DNA from: Solirubrobacterales bacterium
Lineage (GTDB): Bacteria > Actinomycetota > Thermoleophilia > Solirubrobacterales > 70-9
Assembly (NCBI GenBank): GCA_020438395.1
Contig: JAGQUR010000100.1
Coordinates: 1 to 32,637 of the forward strand
Direction of reading: 5' to 3'
Length of the DNA: 32,637 bases
The translations under genes were made by a program, and so were the position numbers. Of this stretch, positions 27,813-32,637 are shown one piece after another. Each line of letters begins with the position of its first letter. Position 1 is the stretch's first letter. Below the pieces are notes generated by a model. It did not search any database, was not told the DNA's origin, and saw only the letters and a program-made list of their open reading frames with translations.

Positions 27813-28607
27813 TCAGTCGCGTGCGAATTCGGTGATCAACTCGACCGTCTTCTCGGGCACGTCGAGCATCGGGCAGTGGCCGATTCCTTCGAGGATGATC
27901 CAGTCGGCGTCCGACAGGCCTTCCTGGAAGCGGGCGGCGGCGACGGGCCAGCCCAGGACCTTGTCCTCGGTACCCCAGACGATCCGGGTCGGGCAGTCGA
28001 TCGCGTCGTAGTCGAAACTCCAGTCAGTGGTGCGACCCATCTCGGCAAGCGCCAGCGCTTCGGTGCATCCGGCACCGCCCAGCAGGATCTTCTTCGACAG
28101 TTCCGGCGAAACGACTTCAGGGTGTTCGGTCAGGAACTGAAGCAGCATCGCCCGGCCTTCCGGGGTGGCAACGGCATCGTCGACGTGTTCCGCCGCCGCG
28201 GCAACCAGTGGGATCATCTCCTGGAAGAAGTCCATGGTCTGGTCGATCACGGGGTCACCTTCGGCCCAGCCGCCGGCCGGGGCGAGCGCGTTGACGGTTC
28301 TCGCCCTGCCGTTCGCCGCGAGTCGAAGTGCGGCATAGCCGCCGAGTGAGTTGCCGACAAGGTGGGCGGTTTCGATCCCCACCTCGTCAAGCAAGGTTTC
28401 GGTCCCTTCGATCAGCAGGTCGACACTCGCCTCGCCTTCGATCTCAGGGCCGCCGGCGTGCATCGGCAGGGTCGGGATGAATACATCGTATTTCTCCTCC
28501 AGGGGAGCAATGACCAGGTCCCACATCTCCCAGGTCCCGGTGAACCCGTGAATCAGAACCAGCGGTTCGCCGCTGCCACCACGATGAAAAGGCGTAAATT
28601 CGCTCAT
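27813..28607 (-). CDS. Alpha/beta hydrolase (paralogue of the 21723-22523 gene)
   Basis: A 264-residue hydrolase with the HG motif LVLIHGFTGTW, nucleophile elbow GNSLGGY, acid Asp in VWGTEDKVLGW and catalytic His in GIGHCPMLDVP. It shares the N-terminus, MHAGGP segment and cap-domain layout of the 21723 gene, so the two are duplicates of one ancestor. The ATG at 28607 removes a meaningless upstream extension and gives the same start context (MSEFTPFHRGGSG) as the paralogue. Divergent from the thioesterase gene across 68 bp. Substrate unknown. Confidence 0.88.
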   Translation of the reverse strand: MSEFTPFHRGGSGEPLVLIHGFTGTWEMWDLVIAPLEEKYDVFIPTLPMHAGGPEIEGEASVDLLIEGTETLLDEVGIETAHLVGNSLGGYAALRLAANGRARTVNALAPAGGWAEGDPVIDQTMDFFQEMIPLVAAAAEHVDDAVATPEGRAMLLQFLTEHPEVVSPELSKKILLGGAGCTEALALAEMGRTTDWSFDYDAIDCPTRIVWGTEDKVLGWPVAAARFQEGLSDADWIILEGIGHCPMLDVPEKTVELITEFARD

Positions 28608-28675
28608 GCCTACATTCTCCACCCTCGGATGGAATTCGGGGTCGTTCCAGAAAGCGGATAGGCTCGCAGCCGCAA

Positions 28676-29077
28676 ATGCCAGCCGAGACAACCCACAGGA
28701 TGCGGGTCCGTTACAACGAATGTGACCGGGTCGGGATCGTCTTCAACTCGAACTACCTCGTCTACACGGATGTGGCCGCGACCGAGTTCTGGCGCGAACA
28801 CCTCGGCGGCTACTCCGAGTTCAACGAGATCGGACTGGACATGGTCCTGGCCGAAGCGAACATCCGCTTCCGCCAGCCGCTCGAGTTCGATGACGAGTTC
28901 GACATCCGGGTGAGCGTCGGCGGTATGACCGCCCGCTCGATGACAATCGAGTTCGAGTTCACCCGGGCCGGTGACCAGATCGCCGAAATCGACATCTCCT
29001 ACGTCTGCGTTTCATCGTCCGAGCACACTCCCCAGCCGATCCCGGAGCGGATACGGGCCGTCCTCGAAGGCGAGTAG
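28676..29077 (+). CDS. Hotdog-fold acyl-CoA thioesterase (YbgC/4HBT type)
   Basis: A 133-residue thioesterase of the 4-hydroxybenzoyl-CoA/YbgC class. The family active-site block is RVRYNECDRVGIVFNSNYL (about residues 10-28), in which the Asp (ECD) and the downstream Asn-Tyr are conserved. It is followed by the long hotdog helix and strands (EANIRFRQPLEFDDEFDIR). It would cleave short or aromatic acyl-CoA. TAGGCT lies 17 nt before the ATG. The next gene starts 5 bp downstream, so the two are probably one operon. Confidence 0.9.
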   Translation: MPAETTHRMRVRYNECDRVGIVFNSNYLVYTDVAATEFWREHLGGYSEFNEIGLDMVLAEANIRFRQPLEFDDEFDIRVSVGGMTARSMTIEFEFTRAGDQIAEIDISYVCVSSSEHTPQPIPERIRAVLEGE

Positions 29078-29082
29078 GCCGG

Positions 29083-29661
29083 ATGCTGATCGACGAGCTC
29101 ATGCCGGAATACGACGCGATCCGGACCGAGCACCTGATCACGGACATGCCTGTCGAGCGGGCCTGGGACGCGGTCCTCGACGCCGACTTCATCGAAACTG
29201 CGACCAGTTCGAAACTGGTGCGGGGCCTGTTCGCCGTCCGGACTGCCGGCGAAAAAGTCGTGCAGACGGTGACCCGGCGTGCCCCCGGGCCACAGCCCGA
29301 ACCGGAATCGATGCGCCTGCGCGACATGGAAGCCGAAGGGGAATGGATCCTGCTCGGCAGGGTCGAGCCGATCGAAATCGCCTTCGGGGCGATCGGCAGG
29401 TTCTGGTCGGGTGAGACCGTCTGGAAGCAGATCACCCCGGAAGAGTTCACGCGATTCGAGGACCCCGGCTTCGCCCGGCTTGCCTGCAACTTCTCGCTTC
29501 GTGAATACGGGCCGGAGAGGACGCTGATCAGCTACGAATGCCGGACCCGGGCGACCAGCGAGGACGCCCGCAAGGCATTCATGCGCTACTGGCGGCCGAT
29601 GAGCCCGTTCATCGGCATGGTCCTGCGGGCCCAGCTCAGGATGATTGCCCGCCAGGGTTGA
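29083..29661 (+). CDS. SRPBCC-like protein of unknown function
   Basis: A 192-residue protein. The segment RTEHLITDMPVERAWDAVLD (about residues 14-33) is the usual strand plus helix of the SRPBCC/polyketide-cyclase fold. The central part is strand-rich (GEWILLGRVEPIEIAFGAIG). The end (SLREYGPERTLISYECRTRA, then a helix with RYWRPMSPFIGMVLRAQLR) matches a common actinomycete SRPBCC-like group whose last helix is hydrophobic and basic and may lie on the membrane. No catalytic residues are apparent. It follows the thioesterase by 5 bp, suggesting a related lipid or acyl substrate. Confidence 0.7.
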   Translation: MLIDELMPEYDAIRTEHLITDMPVERAWDAVLDADFIETATSSKLVRGLFAVRTAGEKVVQTVTRRAPGPQPEPESMRLRDMEAEGEWILLGRVEPIEIAFGAIGRFWSGETVWKQITPEEFTRFEDPGFARLACNFSLREYGPERTLISYECRTRATSEDARKAFMRYWRPMSPFIGMVLRAQLRMIARQG

Positions 29662-29740
29662 AGCGGTTCGACTCTCTCCTGGAGCCAAAGCTCTCTTCAA
29701 GGCAAGAGCGCCCTCAATTCGCTTAGGTCGGGAGCAGTTC

Positions 29741-30187
29741 TCAACCGCCGGGAGAAACGGGAGTGAGGCCGTGGCGGACCATCACTTCACCGATTGCCTG
29801 CGGGTCGGGTCCATTTTCGCCACCGGCGATGACCGCGTCCCGGATCTCGAAAAAATATTCCGGGCCGAGCACACCGGGCGTAACGATGGCGAGGAATGCG
29901 GCGTCGACGTCACCGGCCTCGAAAGAGTGAACTGCACCGCGACGGATGCAGTAGGTGTCCCCGGGTCCGATCGCGATTTCCCGGCCGTCGACCGTGAAGG
30001 TCGTGGTCCCCTCGAGTCCGTAGATCGTTTCCTCGAATTCGTCGTGGAAGTGGGGAATCGGCACGCCCGCTCCGGCGGCGACGTCACAGCGCCCGACGGT
30101 GACGGTTCCACCGGAATCTTCGGCAAGAACCGAGAAGGTCATGGAAATCGGACCGAGGTCAATCGGATCGCGGCTGTTGTCTGACAT
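29741..30187 (-). CDS. Cupin-domain protein
   Basis: A 148-residue single-cupin protein. Cupin motif 1 is seen as PHFHDEFEETIYGLEG (about residues 45-60), giving two His and a Glu metal ligand. Motif 2 lies around GDTYCIRRGAVHSFEAG (about 76-92), with the third His. A C-terminal helix region follows. Small cupins of this type bind a metal and are dioxygenases, isomerases or sensors; no specific role can be assigned. A GGAG ribosome site precedes the ATG. It is divergent from the marR gene across 76 bp and probably its target. Confidence 0.88.
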   Translation of the reverse strand: MSDNSRDPIDLGPISMTFSVLAEDSGGTVTVGRCDVAAGAGVPIPHFHDEFEETIYGLEGTTTFTVDGREIAIGPGDTYCIRRGAVHSFEAGDVDAAFLAIVTPGVLGPEYFFEIRDAVIAGGENGPDPQAIGEVMVRHGLTPVSPGG

Positions 30188-30212
30188 CTGGGTCTCCTGT
30201 CTGGGTAGTAAA

Positions 30213-30225
30213 GTAGTTTGACTAC
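30213..30225. promoter_or_regulatory. MarR operator candidate
   Basis: GTAGTTTGACTAC is an inverted repeat (5-bp arms, TTG centre). It overlaps the likely -10 of the cupin promoter and lies 38 bp before marR. A wider pair, TAGTAAA (30207-30213) and TTTACTA (30255-30261), flanks the intergenic region. Confidence 0.5.
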
Positions 30226-30249
30226 AACCACAATGTAGCAGAAGGTCAA
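30221..30249 (-). promoter_or_regulatory. Promoter of the cupin gene
   Basis: Read on the minus strand: TTGACC (30249-30244), a 17-bp spacer and TGTAGT (30226-30221). The expected start gives a leader of about 25-30 nt containing the GGAG ribosome site. Confidence 0.55.
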
Positions 30250-30263
30250 ATTCTTTTACTAAT

Positions 30264-30725
30264 ATGGCGAAGCGAGCATTGGAAAAGCGAAATCTCGGGG
30301 CCCCGCTTCTTGGGGCTCTGCTCCGCATGCCAGGCGACGAAATCCGCGAAAGGATGCTCGCCGCGCTGCATGACCAGGGGTTCTCCGACCTGACTTCAGC
30401 GCACATGGCCGTGCTCCGGTACCCCGGCCCGGATGGCCTGAAGCCGGTCGAGCTGGCGACCCAGACCGGGATGACGAAGCAGGCGCTCAACTATCTGCTC
30501 GCCCAGCTGGAAGAGGGCGGCTACCTGGTTCGCCGTGGCGATCCCGAAGACAAACGGGCGAAGCGGCTCGTGATGACCGAAAAGGGATTTGAGGCCGGCA
30601 GGGTGATGAGGGCAGAAGTACTCAGGATCGAGAAGGAGTACACCAACGCCTATGGCCGGAAAGCCCTTGACGAGCTGAAATCACATCTGGTTGATCTGGG
30701 ACGGGTGCTGGATCGACCCGACTGA
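30264..30725 (+). CDS. MarR-family transcriptional regulator
   Basis: A 153-residue winged-helix protein. After a dimerisation helix comes LTSAHMAVLRYPGPDGLKPVELATQTGMTKQALNYLLAQLEEGGYLVRR (residues about 43-91, in several adjoining motifs): the helix before the HTH, the HTH itself and the start of the wing. DPEDKRAKRLVMTEKG is the MarR wing signature. No ligand-specific residues can be read. The ATG has no clear Shine-Dalgarno. It probably controls itself and the divergent cupin gene through the GTAGTTTGACTAC palindrome. Confidence 0.92.
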   Translation: MAKRALEKRNLGAPLLGALLRMPGDEIRERMLAALHDQGFSDLTSAHMAVLRYPGPDGLKPVELATQTGMTKQALNYLLAQLEEGGYLVRRGDPEDKRAKRLVMTEKGFEAGRVMRAEVLRIEKEYTNAYGRKALDELKSHLVDLGRVLDRPD

Positions 30726-30745
30726 TCGATTGCCAAAGCGTCAGT

Positions 30746-32637
30746 TCAGGCACCGGCGGATGCTGCCGGTTCGCCTTCCGCTTCCGTGGGGCCTTCGTCG
30801 GGGTCTGCTTCGGGCGGGTTGGCGGAGCGGTCCGATTCGGCGATCACCTCGTCCGGGGCCTCTCCCTTGGGGATGAAGCCGGACTTCATGCCGAAGTAGA
30901 CCGCCTGGGGGTGGTGAGCGATGATCGCGACGGTGGACTGTTCGGGCATCACGGCGTAGCCGTCGCTCAGGTACATGCCGATCTCGCCCAGGTCGAGCAG
31001 CTCCCAGACCTTGGTGTGCTCGGACTGATCCGGGCAGGCCGGGTAACCCCATGAGTAGCGGCGACCCTGGCTGGAGGGTATGCCGAGGTCCTGGCGCACC
31101 TTGTAGTGGAGCCACTCGGCCAGGCCCTCGGCCGACTGGACGCCGAGCCCATGCGTGTAGAGCTGCTCGGCGAACTCGCCGTCCTTCTCCAGATGCTCCA
31201 TCAGCTCGGTCACCTCGGGGCCGACCGTCACGCCCTGCAGGGCGACCACGTCGCGGATCCCCTCGTCATTCAGGGGCCGGTAGAAGTCGGTCAGGCAGAT
31301 CCTGTCGTGCTTGGGCTGGCGGGGGAAGACGAGGCGGTTGATCTCCCTGTCCTGATCCTCGGGGTCGAAGATGACCAGCTCGTTGCCGTCCGCGTTGCAG
31401 GGGAAATAGCCGAGACGGGCCTTCGGGTGAAGGTAGTCCTGCTCGCGCCACATCCGCTCCAGCCGCGGCCGGAACTCCTCGCTTACGAGCTTGTCCCACT
31501 CCTCGCCCTTGACTCCCTTGCCGCCCCAGTGGAGCTTGAAGAGCACATGCAGGTCGAGGTGGTCGAAGACCTCGTCGAAGTCGACGGGTACTTCCTGTAC
31601 GCCCCACCACGGCGGGGTCGGGATCGGCGCGTCGGTGCTCGCGCTCGAGCGGACCGAATCGTCATCGAGCGGCGGCAGGTCCTCAACGACGACCGGCTTG
31701 TTCCGGTAATCCTCGGCCTCCTGCTTGAGGCGGCCGATCAGGGCTTCGCGGGCCCCGTCATCGATCAGGGCATCCATCGTGTCGAGCCCCTGGAAGGCGT
31801 CCTTGCAGTAGATGACTCCCGGCTCGTAGATCTCGTCGGACTCCTTGCCATGCGGGTAGAGGGTGCGGCGGCCGAAGTCGCGGTTGATCGCGGCGCCGCC
31901 GATCAGCACCGGGTATTCGAGTCCGCGCTGATGGAGTTCCTGGACCGCGATCGGCATCTGCTTGGAAGTCGAGACGAGCAGCGCGGAGAGGCCGATCGCA
32001 TCGGCTTCGTGTTCGATCGCCGCATCGATGATCGTGTCGACCGGAACCTGCTTGCCGAGGTCGATCACCGTGTAGCCGTTGTTGGTGAGGATGGTGTTGA
32101 CCAGTGACTTGCCGATGTCATGGACGTCACCGAAGACGGTCGCGATCACGACCTTGCCCTTGGTGTGGCCCTCGATCCGGTCGAGGTAGTTCTCGAGCCT
32201 GGACACGGCCTTCTTCATCACCTCGGCCGACTGCAGCACGAAGGGCAGGATCAGCTCGCCGGCGCCGAACTTGTCGCCGACCTCCTTCATCGCCGGCAGC
32301 AGGACCTCGTTGAGTGTGGGGACGGCACCGATCTTCTCTACCGACTTGTCGATCCAGTCCTCGACGCCTTCCTTCTTGCGGCGCAGGATCATGAAGTGGA
32401 GCGCCTCTTCCGGCTCCATGCCCGCCATCGCGTCCTCGGCTTCGGCCTCGTCTTCCTCGCCCTTCGACTCGAAGTGGGCGATGAAACGCTCCAGCGCGTC
32501 CTCGCGCCGGTTGAAGACCAGGTCCTCGGTCAGCTCGATCTCGTCGGCCGGGATCTCGCCGTAGGGCTTGATGTGATTCGGGTTGACCATCGCCAGGTCG
32601 AGCCCGGCCTCCACGCAGTGGTGGAGGAAGACCGAGT
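30746..32637 (-). CDS. metH: Cobalamin-dependent methionine synthase, C-terminal part
   Basis: Incomplete at the right edge: the reading frame stays open to 32637, so the homocysteine and most of the pterin domain are outside. Visible in order are the end of the pterin domain (CVEAGLDLAMVNPNHI), the cobalamin cap helices (PTLNEVLLPAMKEVGDKFGAGELILPFVLQSAEVMKKA in adjoining parts) and the cobalamin domain. That domain has the DVHDIGK lower-ligand motif and GLSALLVSTSKQM and GGAAINR loops. The AdoMet reactivation domain follows (PWWG, RYSWGYPACPDQ). It transfers the methyl of methyltetrahydrofolate to homocysteine. A 30-residue acidic, Ala/Pro-rich tail ends the protein. Convergent with marR, 20 bp apart. 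Confidence 0.95.
   Translation of the reverse strand, partial: SVFLHHCVEAGLDLAMVNPNHIKPYGEIPADEIELTEDLVFNRREDALERFIAHFESKGEEDEAEAEDAMAGMEPEEALHFMILRRKKEGVEDWIDKSVEKIGAVPTLNEVLLPAMKEVGDKFGAGELILPFVLQSAEVMKKAVSRLENYLDRIEGHTKGKVVIATVFGDVHDIGKSLVNTILTNNGYTVIDLGKQVPVDTIIDAAIEHEADAIGLSALLVSTSKQMPIAVQELHQRGLEYPVLIGGAAINRDFGRRTLYPHGKESDEIYEPGVIYCKDAFQGLDTMDALIDDGAREALIGRLKQEAEDYRNKPVVVEDLPPLDDDSVRSSASTDAPIPTPPWWGVQEVPVDFDEVFDHLDLHVLFKLHWGGKGVKGEEWDKLVSEEFRPRLERMWREQDYLHPKARLGYFPCNADGNELVIFDPEDQDREINRLVFPRQPKHDRICLTDFYRPLNDEGIRDVVALQGVTVGPEVTELMEHLEKDGEFAEQLYTHGLGVQSAEGLAEWLHYKVRQDLGIPSSQGRRYSWGYPACPDQSEHTKVWELLDLGEIGMYLSDGYAVMPEQSTVAIIAHHPQAVYFGMKSGFIPKGEAPDEVIAESDRSANPPEADPDEGPTEAEGEPAASAGA

Noticed and set aside
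1-32637. CRISPR array, tRNA/rRNA, transposase, toxin-antitoxin or known defence system
   Set aside because: I looked for regularly spaced repeats, RNA gene cores and the relevant protein motifs and saw none.

Overview
This is a high-GC, gene-dense window with heavy use of G/C-ending codons, GTG starts and 1-4 bp translational-coupling overlaps. It contains PimA-like glycosyltransferase, FprA-type reductase and ArsR/AHSA1 modules. Together these suggest an actinomycete, possibly Thermoleophilia/Solirubrobacterales. That placement is inference from gene content and style; no rRNA or tRNA gene is present to fix it. I see no CRISPR array, transposase, integrase or prophage gene.

Layout. (1) 1-331 is a non-coding, hairpin-rich stretch holding one copy of a 26-bp repeat. 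(2) 332-2301 (minus) is degV -> double-ACT protein -> peptide deformylase. (3) 2404-2781 is an IscA/ErpA-type Fe-S carrier. (4) 2951-11216 is a long plus-strand run: a secreted Cys-rich protein, pstS-pstC-pstA-pstB, then four uncharacterised envelope/zinc-ribbon genes joined to pstB and to each other by 4-bp stop/start overlaps. (5) 11294-13391 (minus) is fprA-bolA-monothiol glutaredoxin, an iron-sulfur/redox module. (6) 13462-18766 holds an alpha/beta hydrolase, a divergent polytopic protein with an alkaline-phosphatase-like ectodomain, and a fusion of a PimA-like GT4 with a flippase-like membrane domain.

(7) 18767-29661 is a mosaic of small regulator-target units. These are ArsR + AHSA1, GFA-type Zn protein, Pcm, a SAM methyltransferase, hydrolase + NTF2-like, FadR + fatty acid hydroxylase/sterol desaturase, Tag glycosylase, M14 peptidase, ArsR + AHSA1 + DUF899 + small protein, a second paralogous hydrolase, a hotdog thioesterase and an SRPBCC-like protein. 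(8) 29741-30725 is a divergent cupin/MarR pair. (9) 30746-32637 (minus) is the C-terminal part of cobalamin-dependent methionine synthase, cut by the window edge.

The clearest signals beyond the gene list are regulatory. Each ArsR gene has strong palindromes over its own start codon. A 17-bp palindrome resembling the E. coli FadR site sits on the -10 of the hydroxylase gene, directly downstream of a FadR homologue. Many genes carry a TANNNT hexamer about 12-16 nt before the start codon and no Shine-Dalgarno, which suggests leaderless mRNAs. The least explained items are the four-gene tail of the pst operon, the repeat and hairpin elements at 56-81/18925-18950, 190-263 and 18790-18877, and the GT4-flippase fusion.
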